Below are positions 45,301 through 55,664 of a stretch of 64,000 bases of DNA, in pieces; within the stretch, counting starts at the first letter, position 1, and every line of letters starts with the position of its first letter. The notes under the pieces were generated by a model. The model saw only the letters and a program-made list of their open reading frames with translations. It had not been told where the DNA came from and made no database searches. This DNA comes from Ciona intestinalis (Eukaryota > Chordata > Ascidiacea > Phlebobranchia > Cionidae), in NCBI RefSeq assembly GCF_000224145.3, contig NC_020166.2, forward strand, positions 7,177,632 to 7,241,631, given 5' to 3'. The position numbers and the translations under genes were made by a program.

Positions 45301-48262
45301 AGAGAATACTAATCAACCGACATAAGAGCCTGTGTTACCTTATTCGGCTTATCGGGTAGGCTGGTCCTATTGATTTTAAAACAAAACTACATATTGGGCA
45401 AATTACCTTCAGCCGACGAACAGGCAATTTGTCATACTTACACAGCACACTCCAGATACAGCGTTGCTTGAACGAGTGGAAATCGATAAAAAATATGTTA
45501 TGCACAGGTCGGTTAATTAATGGAAGTTATTAAAAGTCAGTTACTTGACAGGTTACCTATGCCCTATTGTCAAAACCAAAACATCGCACGAAGAGGCATT
45601 GTGTAAAGAACCTTTGATGTTTGCTATTAAAGTGTTTATTTCATTCGTTCAGCAGACTAGTCGTCTAGATATATTGATAACGTTAGAAATACACTGCAAA
45701 ACATCATCGCGTATCGGCGTATGTAACAGATGCAATGAGAGGCGAGTAAAGCAACACATGTTTCGCGACAACTGGAAAAACCAAATTAATGACGTCACAA
45801 TGCGTTTGCGAAGAACAAATTTAGTTGCACGAATGGTCCCTGGCTGTATATCTGTACGAGCGCAAGTGTTTCAAATATATTCTGTTAGTATTTGTGAAAA
45901 ATAAACAATATATATATTCTGTTGGTACTTGTGAAAAATAAACGATCGCGTGGGTCGATAGGTTCCCATTTTAGCCAATCGATAAAGGAGTTTTCCTTCT
46001 GTGCTAACGTGGGATAAGACTGACTTGGTTTAGCCTGTATGTGGCCTATTGCGAATCGCTACGCAAGTAAAGTACCAAAGAAAACATTGAAAACATCTAG
46101 TGTACAATATTAACACTTTAGTTAGGGTTTGCAGCACCATAAATACATAAACTGTGCCATAAAAACACTCATTGTATACACCACAGGATCAGCATAGTGT
46201 AGACCCATAAATGCATAATTAATTACCAATTTTCACATTTCAGCATAACATTTTTTACATTTATTATGAGTTGTATAAGCAAATGCATATACATCAAAAC
46301 AAGTATAAAAAGTAGCCTGAACTTAATTAACACTGCAGTACTAATAACTTTAGCTTAAAATATACTGTGAAGACAAAGGATCTAATTTTACAGTGTCTCA
46401 ATGGAAATGGTAACCTGTGATAGACACAGACGTAACTTGATATCAAATGAAATGAATGGACTCCCCTTCTATGAGTAAGACTGGCTGGTTTTAAAAGTCT
46501 GCTGTTTCTTCTTTAATTAAAGTACAAAGAACTGGACATAAGGAGCATGAATTATTAAAAAGAATTGTTCAAAGCAAGCCTGTAGGGAACATAATTATGT
46601 TACATACCCCCCGTTGTGTATTTCAAGGGCCTTAGAAAAAAACAAATTTCATAAACCCGATTAAATTTAAAATGATCTGGACCAAATTTAGAAATATTGT
46701 TGTCAATTTTCTCAAAACCTCTTTTTCGGGGTGAAATTTAATATTTTCACTACTGTTAAGGTATTTAAATAGAAATATCTAAGTTTGTTAAAAATGGAAA
46801 ACTACACAAAAATTGCATGTTTCCTGATGTCATATACTACCACATGAATCAGGTCAGTTACATTGCCAATAATTTAACATTTAATATGGGTGGCTGCCAA
46901 TCATTTAATATCGTCATGTATGTTCAGTAGTATTGGATACCAGGCACCAGTCATACAATTCCATTGCTCACATTACAACAACAAACCACCGTGAGAAGAC
47001 AAAACTATAACTCACGTTTCACGCGTCAAGCCTTGAATGAATGCATTTGGCAAACAATTATTATAAAATGTCACAAACAATGACAACGGAAATATATCGC
47101 TGCCAATACAGGATACAGCTATTTGAAATCAATACAAACTGAATTTATTTTAATTTCACCATGTGTCTTAACGTACACTGTCTGTAGGTTTTTAATATTT
47201 ACTGTGTTCATGCTGATTTATCGGGTATGGTTATGAACACAGAAGAATACATCAATGCACACAAAGGCAAGGATATTATGATCCATATGTTTGCTTTGAC
47301 TTGAATGAACCCAGGTACAAAAAATACAACAACATGGCATTGTGTTTTTGCTAATACTTATTCAGTCTAACATGGGACACTCACACACATATTGATATAA
47401 TATTTCAATATCAAAATGAGACACAATGGCAAACTATATAATAAGAGTAAACCCACTTCAAGTTCAGGTACTAGGATATATTGTATTTACTTACCAGTTT
47501 GATTTCTGGAACTGATTTACTCAACGTCCATTCCTGACTGTTAACAAAGGAATCTACAGCAAAATAAAGTTTTAAAAATGCTGTTCAATCTTTAATGGCC
47601 AACAGTATTTGGTAAAAAAACAACATCATCTTGACTACCACCTGGTGCTTGAAGATGATATTGTATTACTACTTTTTAGGACATAATCCTTTGACTATAA
47701 ATTTTATATAGTAGGCCTATAATAAGTGTCATGCATTATGGGTCCCATACACCAAAACAAATGTATATTGCATTTACTTCAATCAAAGAAATAATACATT
47801 TGAAGAAGTTTGCTGTCCCCATAAAATGCAACATTATGATTGTGCATGAAATATGTTTTTAACTTGTTATAAATAGGCTGGAACATTAAAAGAAAGCAAA
47901 AACATATGCCACATATATTACCTTCTATGTTGATAATATGATCCCTGATTTGGTTCTGTAGATCATGGTCAGGAATTCTTTGTAGAAGCTCATAAACTGC
48001 ATATATGTTGGGATGCACGCCCTCAAATCTAATGTATAAAAGAATATAAAATAGCATATTTACAAATTACAATATTGTATTACTCATACTTTGAAAACAA
48101 ATTAAATTTATTTTTAATATCAAGCTAGTAGTTTGTCATTAACATTTCATTTTAAAACTATAACACATGGTATTTTAGCATTTGATTTATAGAGTTGTTA
48201 TACCTTTGTATTTCCTGACGTATTGCAGCAGAGTTATTCAGTTCTTGCTTATAATTACTCAT
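36308..48262 (-). CDS. AGAP-type Arf GTPase-activating protein (GTPase-like, PH, ArfGAP, ankyrin)
   Basis: Stimulates GTP hydrolysis by Arf GTPases in endosomal trafficking. Sixteen exons from 48204-48262 down to 36308-36511: 47922-48028, 47495-47553, 41793-41966, 41329-41470, 40772-40906, 40191-40319, 39716-39801, 39149-39337, 38679-38790, 38291-38439, 37911-38076, 37379-37588, 36803-36898, 36588-36661. Phases all agree; 696 residues. Start [20 protein letters not shown] is close to AGAP1. The GTPase-like domain has [17 protein letters not shown] and RDEGGPPE. The PH domain opens [20 protein letters not shown]. The ArfGAP zinc finger is CVDC-16-CIEC with [16 protein letters not shown]. Ankyrin remnants follow ([31 protein letters not shown]). 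Shorter than vertebrate AGAP1 because the serine-rich loop in the PH domain is small. Intron 3 is 5.5 kb. Confidence 0.95.
36943..37192. repeat. Minisatellite in an AGAP intron
   Basis: Four near-identical direct units of about 62 bp, each containing gtctttactttttacctaaa then atcattttaaataaagtaat, joined by A-rich runs of varied length. Confidence 0.9.
38930..39115. repeat. Degenerate AT-rich tandem repeat in an AGAP intron
   Basis: Four or five imperfect units of about 45-50 bp with the words atactttatt and acatttttaa and attttacaa. Confidence 0.6.
44095..44135. repeat. Nested direct and inverted repeat
   Basis: GGCCTACTCAAT at 44095-44106 and its reverse complement at 44124-44135. In between, CCTACTCAAT recurs (44112-44121) next to its own complement, so two alternative hairpins are possible. 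Confidence 0.8.
45057..45252 (-). mobile_element. Short inverted-repeat element (MITE) in AGAP intron 3
   Basis: Ends gtagtagggcaggagaagat and tcttcaccaaccctactgta; the interior has cctgatcgtgttttaa and ggatacggttttat, in reverse orientation to the copy at 6525. Both ends present. Confidence 0.8.
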
Positions 48263-49393
48263 AATGCTGTGGAAGATTGCTCAAATTCGCGTATCCACTT
48301 TTTCATTTTGTCCAAACACGTGAAAAAGTAAAGTAAACATTCAAATTTGCCTCAGTAACTGTCTGTGTCGAGCAGAAAACAACGTTATACTAGTTGTAAA
48401 CATGTACGTAAGTGATCGTCTAATGCGCAATACGAAGTATAATAGCAACTGAAAGCAACACAACAACAGCTGGTTCAGCAGCCGCCTAATATGGACCGCA
48501 CAGTCAAGTGTGCATCAGCGGTGTATATTTTAGATCGCTGGCGACGCAAGTGACCGCCACTGGTTGAATACGCGTCGCAATTTTCTGGTTGTGTTGTGAG
48601 CAAGCGACTCCCACTTCGCACATCAGTGGTGAAGAGTTCAAACATAGTATAAGTTCAAACATAGTGTTAGTGTACAATGGTTCAAACATCTTCAGTTTAA
48701 TTGACAGTTTTTATCGCAATTCTACAAAACTTTGTTACGTCACTTTTGTGAAGCAAATATTGACTTCTGTACACTGTCCAGAACTCCACTGAAATAATAT
48801 TCACTGTTTTACAGACCAAAATACTGTCTGCATTCAGTAAGCCATGCTGCAGCTCGACTTTAAGCACACGAAAAAGATTAATACTCATACTCTTTCCGTT
48901 CGTGAATTATAACTAGACATAGTGTTTTCCAAGTCACTTCCATGGATTTTGATTCCAAAATAATGTTAAAACCAACAACAGTTTACTGCTATTAAATTCT
49001 TTATTAATTTCTGATTCACNNNNNNNNNNNNNNNNNNNNNNNNNNNNNNNNNNNNNNNNNNNNNNNNNNAGGTAAATAAAACNAGAAGAGGAATTAGCAG
49101 CAAAAGCTGGAGAAAGATTTGTTGGTTTTTTCACAACGAAACTATTAAAGCAGTTTAAACAGCAGGTATAGTAAACAACACTCAGGGTAAAGGTGTTTCA
49201 GAGTAACATGACAGAAATAGTATTTGCCTGTTTAAATACAGTAACGAAGATTAGGTTAGTTACAAAAACCTAAGAGAATAAAATCAGCAGCAATATGAAA
49301 ATAGTTGAAAACACGCCAAGGATAAAATCGTGTAAAAGTGTCTAAGCATCAATAAATGTTTATGAAAAGCAATATAAAAATTTCAACCATTAA
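48263..49393. other. AGAP upstream region and scaffold gap
   Basis: AGAP 5' flank, then AT-rich sequence without a gene. A 50-base N gap lies at 49020-49069 with a further single N at 49083. Confidence 0.6.
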
Positions 49394-49464
49394 GGCACCA
49401 CTGGGGATCGAACCCAGGATCTCCTGTTTACTAGACAGGCGCTTTACCACTAAGCCATGGCGCC
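49394..49464 (-). tRNA. tRNA-Thr (anticodon AGT)
   Basis: 71-nt cloverleaf read on the minus strand. Acceptor GGCGCCA pairs with TGGTGCC (one G-U pair), D arm GCTTAGTGGTAAAGC, anticodon stem CCTGT/ACAGG around loop CTAGTAA, T arm CTGGGTTCGATCCCCAG. The anticodon AGT reads ACU (as inosine). The sequence is close to vertebrate tRNA-Thr-AGT. A TTTTT terminator follows within about 15 bases of the 3' end. Confidence 0.95.
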
Positions 49465-49863
49465 GACGTTTTACTCGGTTTCAAAAAATGACCACAACGG
49501 TAGGGCGATACTTTAACGACTGCGGACACGCTTGTATACTCAACCATTAGGGTGTATTTAATCAGGGGCGGATCTAGGGGGGGGCGAATGGGGCGATCGC
49601 CCCCCCTAGACCTGGCCGTAGAACAAAAAAAAATTAAAAAAAAAAAAAAAAAAAAAAAATTAAAAAAAAAGTATGCACTTTTACATTAAAAAACTTTTAA
49701 ATTAAAAAAAGTATGCACCAGCACAGAGATATTGTTATGGATCCAGATGCTATTATTAACCGTTTTGCAAACAGTAAAAACCGCAGATTGGATTTTGTAG
49801 TGTAGGCTATGTANNNNNNNNNNNNNNNNNNNNNNNNNNNNNNNNNNNNNNNNNNNNNNNNNN
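49465..49863. other. Repeat-rich spacer ending in a scaffold gap
   Basis: Contains an inverted G/C-rich end (ggggcggatctagggggggg, then cgccccccctagacc) around 49565-49612 that looks like the terminus of a DNA transposon, long A-runs at 49625-49670, and a 50-base N gap at 49814-49863. Confidence 0.5.
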
Positions 49864-50354
49864 TCATGGTGATATCAGTTATTACGGGAGCACCAGTGTA
49901 TGTATGCCGAAATTGTTTGTGTATATGGGAGAGGAAACATGGTTGTATTCAACCTGTATAATAACGGTTAACTTCTTACTATTTCTGTACATGTTGGTTG
50001 GATATATCTTGATATACCAGAAAAGCACAACGATGGAATCAAACTCTGCTGCAGGCGCGCGAAAAAGCTGCGATGCAGAATCGCATCGTTCGACTGATAC
50101 TAACGAACTTTTTGTGTTGGATTCCAATTTGTATTATGGCTTTTATCAGCTTGTCAGGGGTAAAATTGGACCCAGTTGTGTACGTAATCAGTGCTGGCGT
50201 TTTACTTCCTTTAAACAGTGCATTAAATCCAATAATTTATTCGCCAATAATAAGCAGCCGAGTACACAGTATATACACTATTGTAGTTAAACAATGGCAA
50301 AGAAGAAACACACGTACTTCCAATATAGTGATAAATCCAGCAAATGCGAAATAA
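49864..50354 (+). pseudogene. Fragment of a rhodopsin-family GPCR, LGR/relaxin-receptor-like, TM5 to C-terminus
   Basis: Recognisable TM5 (TWLYSTCIITVNFLLFLYML), then in a different frame the third loop and TM6 (REKAAMQNRIVRLILTNFLC then WIPICIMAF), and TM7 (VLLPLNSALNPIIYS) with NPxxY, followed by a short basic tail and stop at 50352-50354. LPLNSALNP is typical of the glycoprotein-hormone/relaxin receptor (LGR) branch. The frame changes once, between about 50010 and 50040. TM1-TM4 and the ectodomain are absent: the piece starts at the N gap. A decayed copy or a misassembled end of a real gene. Confidence 0.65.
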
Positions 50355-51109
50355 GTATACAGTTGTACATATAACATGGGCTTTAAAAATCCATTATATA
50401 TTTATTCAGTTTGTTATTGTCATTCTTATTCGCTTCCATGTGTAAGTGGTTTAGACTGTATAGTAAGCACCTTGTAGAACCCTTCAGGAATTGCACGAAC
50501 TCTGACCAGAGTAACGTTACATTGGTGTATTGGATTACCGTGGTTAGAACGTTGTTGTATTTGATTACTGTGGTCAAGACTTTATAGTGTGTTCGAGCGT
50601 TATTCTTGCCGTTTTATTATAGTAGTTTTTATATGCTATAAACTGTGTGTTAAAAAATCCTACATCAGTCTGGTCAATCGCGGTAAGCCGTCAGATCAGC
50701 GTCCCGGACCACACTTTACGTAACACCAATATGCCGATAATGCGTTTCGTTTAAAGCATAATTGAAAAAATTGTTTCTTGTGTCCATGCATGCTTAAATC
50801 CTAAAACACTATTTTCCAATAATAAACCACGGCCTACTAGAGATATATTTGGTAGTGTAGTAGGCCATGTACTATGCTTATGCTTGAAGTCATACGAGAA
50901 CGAAACGTAGAATGTTCTTGCCTGGATTTTAAAGGATCGAGTTATTGCAACTAAGTATCGTAATTTTAACCAAACTCTCCCAATTGAAGCATACAGGAAC
51001 GCAAAATGAGACTTCTACAATTATTGTAGTAGGCTATACACTTTGCATTATTTACTTTATTACATATGCACAGTTAAAGTGTGGGTGTGACAGATTTAAT
51101 GATATGTGG

Positions 51110-51245
51110 TAGGGTGGGAAAGACGAGACACCTATATAATATCCAAAAATCCTGATCACGTTTTAAACAATTAACAACGCGGCCTATATGAGTCGTGAGG
51201 ATACAGTTTTATAATTAGTTTTATAGTTGTGAGGATACAGCTTAA
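51110..51245 (-). mobile_element. Partial short inverted-repeat element
   Basis: Left end ggtagggtgggaaagacgag, interior cctgatcacgttttaaacaa and ggatacagttttataa. The second half is missing and the ggatacag segment is repeated. Confidence 0.65.
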
Positions 51246-51461
51246 AATATTTTAACCAAATTTAGCCTTTTTAAATAAATATTTTTTTTAATTTATACCT
51301 TGGATTACAATGATAAACTTTATATTGAATTAACAAATACGGGAAATTAATAGTCGTTAACACGCTAAGGATAAAATGATAAATGAAGTATTAGTTGAAG
51401 AATGAGGTACAAATAGTTAATTATAACAGATTACTTTGTAATTGGAAGAAAAATGTGGGTA

Positions 51462-51604
51462 ACAACACAACCCGTGCAATGGGGGGGGGGGGCTTTACAG
51501 TAGTTCGACCCAAACATTAGATCATGGTAGAAAAATAAAACCCCTTAAGAGAAATCCCACCTTTAGTTCACAATTGTTTCAGAGGAACACTTATGGATTA
51601 CACA
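51462..51604. repeat. Dispersed repeat, copy 2
   Basis: Counterpart of 34498-34640, beginning aacaacacaacccgtgcaat and interrupted by a poly-G run. Both copies lie just beyond the 3' end of a minus-strand gene. Confidence 0.65.
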
Positions 51605-51925
51605 ATAAAGAGAAGTATAGAGTAATGGTGAAATACAAATGTTATAAATTATGGGTACAAAGCATTGCAGCAAAAATGATTATGATAACAATGAATGCTG
51701 GTGTTCCTAATATGATTACAGATTCAACAATAATTGCTATAGATAAGCATATCCCATATTCTTCATATGTTAAAAAGGCAGTATATGTAAAATATTAAAT
51801 GAACTTAAAGAATTTTTTGCAGTGGAAAAATAATACACAACACTTTGGCACTGTACGGGTAGTTTTCACAGTATTTTATACAAGAAGGTTAAAATGTTTA
51901 CAGCATTTTTGGGTAATATGTTAGT

Positions 51926-53146
51926 TTACCAACCCTTTACTGGCCTCCAGTGGTCAATAATGTTGTCATTTTGATCAGCAACATAGAACACTGGATGCAT
52001 TGCACAAGTGGCACAAGAATGATATGGATATATACGCAAAAATGAATCAACAGGATAGCGGGACAAGTCCAGCGGTTTGGTAGAATCTTTACTTTTAACA
52101 ATACCGTGCTCTTGACTCATATGAGCCAGCTTAAGCTCTGGATGATCAACAATCAACCCATATCCTGAAGTTTCCTCACTGTCTTTAACTCCATGAAGAC
52201 TTATAGCAGTCCAACCACAATCAATGATGAGAAAAACATCTTCCCCTTTCGTGTAATGACCAATGACTCTTGTTAGGACAAAACTAGCAATATCATCAAT
52301 TTCACATGAACCAATCTTAACCTGTAATAAAATAATGTTAATTTACCCAGCCTAGCTTTTACCCATAGTACTTTAAGTTGTACCTATGTGATATCCTATT
52401 ATCAAGTTTACCTGCATGAGATCATAGAGCACATAATTTCCAGGGTGCCATTCTGTTAACTTTGACATCTCAGGTGCAGGTTTGCTACAAGAAGGGGTTG
52501 ATCCAATACCATAAGATGGACAGGTAATACCTTGTTTCTTTAATTCATCAACTAAAGTGAGCATTTTGTTTGTTGCCATCTTACCCACTTCTTTGATCTC
52601 TTCAGCATTTTTACATTTGTAGGAGTGACCACAATGAGAATATAAACCTGAGAAAGTTACATTGCCACACTTTACAACTTCCTTAATAAGAGATACAGCA
52701 TCAAGAGACTCAATTTGAACTCCAGATCTTCCAGCACCAGTATCTACCTCCACAAGAACTTGCCAGTTCTTGTTATCTTTAAGTTTCCACTGCTCCAATG
52801 CTTTTAAAGCTGCCACATTATCCACAAATACCACAAAGGATTTCATTTTTTCACTCAGCTCAGCACATTTTGGAGTCTTATGTGGAGAAATGGGATAGGC
52901 ATAAATCACATTCTCGAAACCGTTTTCTGCAAGTAAATCTGCTTCCACGAGAGTAGAAACCTCCATTCCACACTTGGTACCTCCAGTTTGCATAATAGCA
53001 ACTTCCAAACACTTCGTAGTTTTAAAATGGGGCTTTAATGTAACTCCATGATCTTTTGCAAGCTTTAGCATTCGCTCACAATTTGCTTCTACCTTGTGTT
53101 TGTAAACAACCAAAGCTGGCGTTCTTAAATCATTCATCTTCTGCAT
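51926..53146 (-). CDS. Zinc- and PLP-dependent D-serine dehydratase / D-threonine aldolase-like enzyme
   Basis: Fold-type III PLP enzyme expected to act on D-serine or a related D-3-hydroxyamino acid. Exons 52412-53146 and 51926-52321; 376 residues. The N-terminal alanine-racemase-like barrel has the PLP lysine motif LKPHFKTTKC (residues 37-46) and the strand motif LVEVDTGAGRSGV. The C-terminal domain carries the zinc site YPYHSCATCAMHP, with the His-x-Cys pair that in eukaryotic DSD enzymes holds the metal. Length and layout match yeast DSD1 and chicken DSD. The first Met (53146) lies in ATGCAG|AAG, which also reads as a splice acceptor, so translation may start at the fourth codon (MNDLRTPA). 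Confidence 0.88.
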
Positions 53147-53550
53147 TAATTTTCCTGATAAATAAACCTAACCCTAACCTGAGTACCACAAAGCCATTAA
53201 TCAATTGAAACAAAAACAGTGAATTTAAAAAAAAATCATTTGCTACATAGTTTCATAAATAAACCTTCAAACAACATGCAAAGTTAATTAGTAATTATTC
53301 CTTCCACATTTAAATTTTTATTTGACACCTAAATTTTAAAGTAGTCTATATTTATTATAGCTGTTAAGATCTAATTGAGTTTATACTTAATTTAGACACC
53401 ACCAAATTTACAGTAATATGGGTGCAGTGTTGACATGTGAAAAACAATTAAAAAAAATAATTCATTGCAAAAAAGCAATAAAATGATACCAGTTAATCAA
53501 AATTTACAATAATTATACAATGTGAAAAATGTTGATTGTTTTTTTTTAAT
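53147..53550. other. Spacer between the SDR and D-serine dehydratase-like genes
   Basis: AT-rich 404 bp holding the SDR 3' UTR (minus AATAAA near 53358) and the promoter or 5' UTR of the dehydratase. No gene seen. Confidence 0.5.
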
Positions 53551-54543
53551 TTATGTAAACTCCCATTTGCATTCAGTGATCTTTTCACATTCTTCCCAAA
53601 GTTCTTTCTCCAGGTCTTGATCAAGTGCATGTGGTTTTAACTCTTGCTCTTTGAAATAGCTCCAATATTTTCCACTTCTATGTTCCATCCCTTCAGCAAC
53701 AGCACATTCAACTGCTGTCTGGCAGCCAAAGTAAGGATCAGTTGCAAACAGACCCATAATTATTCTTCTAAGCCATGGACCATATGATGTTTCATGTGAA
53801 AACCCATTACCCAATCCTGTATTTACTGTTCCTGGATGAACACAGAATGTAGATATGTTTTTGCCCTGTAGTTTCTTGGTCAAGGCAAGAAAATGGTACA
53901 AACTGCACAATTTACTAAGTCCGTACATTTTAAAAACAGTTTTAGATGACGAAGTCTTGTCCGGTATTTGTCCTAATTTGTCTTTGGTGAAGGTCTCAAA
54001 CATATAAGCATCAGAACCAACTACAACAATTCGAACAGGTCTTGTTTCAGCTTGTTGCAGCATCTTCCTCATTAAATAATGCATCATAATAAACGGTCCA
54101 AAAACGTTGGTTACAACCATAGCAGAATATCCATATTTCTCTCCAGTACCAAACACAGCAGCATTGTGAACCAAAATATCAAGGTGTGGTTCATCTTTAC
54201 AAAAGTTCTCTGCAAATGACTTCACAGAGCTAAATTCCATGAAATCCACAATCCTGTAAAGAACTTCAGGGTTGCCAGACTCTTTTCGAATATCAAACAC
54301 GGCTGCTTCGGCCTTTGCTTTATTTCTGCAAGCAATAATTACTCGTGCATCACGCTTCGCCAACTCAATTGCTGTTGCTTTTCCAATACCCGAGTTTCCT
54401 CCAGTAATAAGAGCAGTTTTCCCTTTCAAAGAAGCCTTCGACTTGCAGATGCTTCGCTTGTATTTATTACCCCACCAAGCATAACTCAGTATGCCAACAA
54501 ATATTACAGCAGGGTAAACAACTACAAAAGAAACCATGATCAC
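53551..54543 (-). CDS. Short-chain dehydrogenase/reductase, retinol dehydrogenase 11-14-like
   Basis: NADP(H)-dependent oxidoreductase, probably membrane-anchored. Single coding exon, 330 residues. A hydrophobic N-terminus (MIMVSFVVVYPAVIFVGILS) serves as anchor. The cofactor loop TGGNSGIG is at 47-54, HNAA (variant of NNAG) at 126-129, the catalytic Ser in VVGSDAY near 177, and the YGLSK pair Tyr207/Lys211. These are standard for the RDH/SDR7C group; retinoid versus other lipid carbonyl substrates cannot be decided. It lies 404 bp upstream of the D-serine dehydratase-like gene on the same strand. A 5' UTR intron is possible because a non-coding stretch of 1.1 kb precedes it. Confidence 0.9.
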   Translation of the reverse strand: MIMVSFVVVYPAVIFVGILSYAWWGNKYKRSICKSKASLKGKTALITGGNSGIGKATAIELAKRDARVIIACRNKAKAEAAVFDIRKESGNPEVLYRIVDFMEFSSVKSFAENFCKDEPHLDILVHNAAVFGTGEKYGYSAMVVTNVFGPFIMMHYLMRKMLQQAETRPVRIVVVGSDAYMFETFTKDKLGQIPDKTSSSKTVFKMYGLSKLCSLYHFLALTKKLQGKNISTFCVHPGTVNTGLGNGFSHETSYGPWLRRIIMGLFATDPYFGCQTAVECAVAEGMEHRSGKYWSYFKEQELKPHALDQDLEKELWEECEKITECKWEFT

Positions 54544-55664
54544 CTATAAGCACCTAAAAAAAGACATGACTGGTTACAAGTGCACTTAATACAAAATTTG
54601 TAATTTACCAGCAGTTATCAGCAATTAGGTACAGTTAAAATAAATAATGCTGGACTAGGTTTAGATCAAAAGGAAGGAATTTCAAATAAAGTAAAGTTCA
54701 ATTTTTCCTGCGTTTATTTTCTGTTGCATAGTGATCAATATTTCTATAAACTGTACACTACAAACTAATATTTCTTCCTAAATAAACAATGGAAAATATA
54801 TCAAGTGACTGTAATAGCAAACAAATATTCTTGCAATCTGGCATCTTCTATTTAACTGTTTTGCTGGTACAGTCATCTGCTTAAGAAATTATTGAAATTT
54901 TAATTTCATTTTCATGAAATTGTCACATTGTATCTTTGAAGAGTGGTTTTATACTTGGTATATCATATAAAATGGTTACAAAAATAGTTTTTCTACTAAA
55001 TATTCATCTGTTGTGGTTATAGTAACTTCAAGAAGTAGATCATGTCAGACGGATGTGGTTTTAGTCCTGCAGTGAACCTTCTAGAAAACAACATAATGTT
55101 ATGTTAAAAATTAAAACTGTCAACTATGTATGAATAGAAAACAACTTACCCATTCTGTTAATTGACCACGAATTTTAATTATTTTCCTTTCTTGTACGAA
55201 ACATAGTTTTTGTTGCATGCTCTAATCAAAGACTTTTTACAACCTTACCAATCAAACTAAACCTACACAAGCATGCTTAAGTGTAACAAACCTGAAAGTT
55301 TAATAATTGATAGAACTCTAATACTAACAAAACAGTTACGACTGTTGTTTGATATGAAAGTTGAGTTCTTTAATTTCTTATGTAAGGTTCATGAATCCCA
55401 TGATAAAATTAAATTCGGCGAAACTGAGACACGATTTTACAAAACCAGTTCAACTGGAAAGTTGTGTATTGAAACTGACACGTTTTGCATACATTATTGC
55501 CAACAATAGAAAAACTTTCTTTCGCTTTAATAATGAGCCATCACACTGTCAATCACTATCAGTTGACATTCACAGGAAATGCCACATCATGCTTCGATAC
55601 TGATCATTTTCAATAGTAGAAACAAAACCTGATTTCTAAAATTCTTTAGAGTAGCTTTGGTTTG
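54544..55664. other. Spacer between EXOSC7 and the SDR gene
   Basis: AT-rich, no convincing exon on either strand. It should contain the EXOSC7 3' UTR and the SDR promoter. Confidence 0.45.

Larger units (their letters stand above)
41967..47494. other. Large AGAP intron 3
   Basis: 5.5 kb between the exon ending in residue L of PEIKL and the P-loop exon. It holds one full-length TIR element (45057-45252), a lone end-like word near 43540 (gtaggggagaaagtgaca), and a nested inverted repeat at 44095-44135. The GC content rises slightly at 42900-43100 and 43600-45900. I found no supported coding exon. Confidence 0.5.
50355..51925. other. Spacer with repeats
   Basis: No gene seen. A partial TIR element lies at about 51110-51245, a poly-G run at 51481-51492, and copy 2 of a dispersed repeat at 51462-51604. 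The right end should be the 3' UTR of the next minus-strand gene. Confidence 0.5.

Noticed and set aside
45545-45904. 119-codon plus-strand open frame in the large AGAP intron
   Set aside because: No recognisable domain, unusual composition, no neighbouring exons; most likely chance.
49735-49806. Short open frame beginning MDPDAIINRFANSKNRRLDF
   Set aside because: Only 22 codons, next to transposon-like ends and a gap; may be the start of a transposon protein but cannot be supported.
53165-53186. Telomere-like cctaaccctaacc before the dehydratase gene
   Set aside because: Only about two units; too short to be telomeric and explainable by chance.
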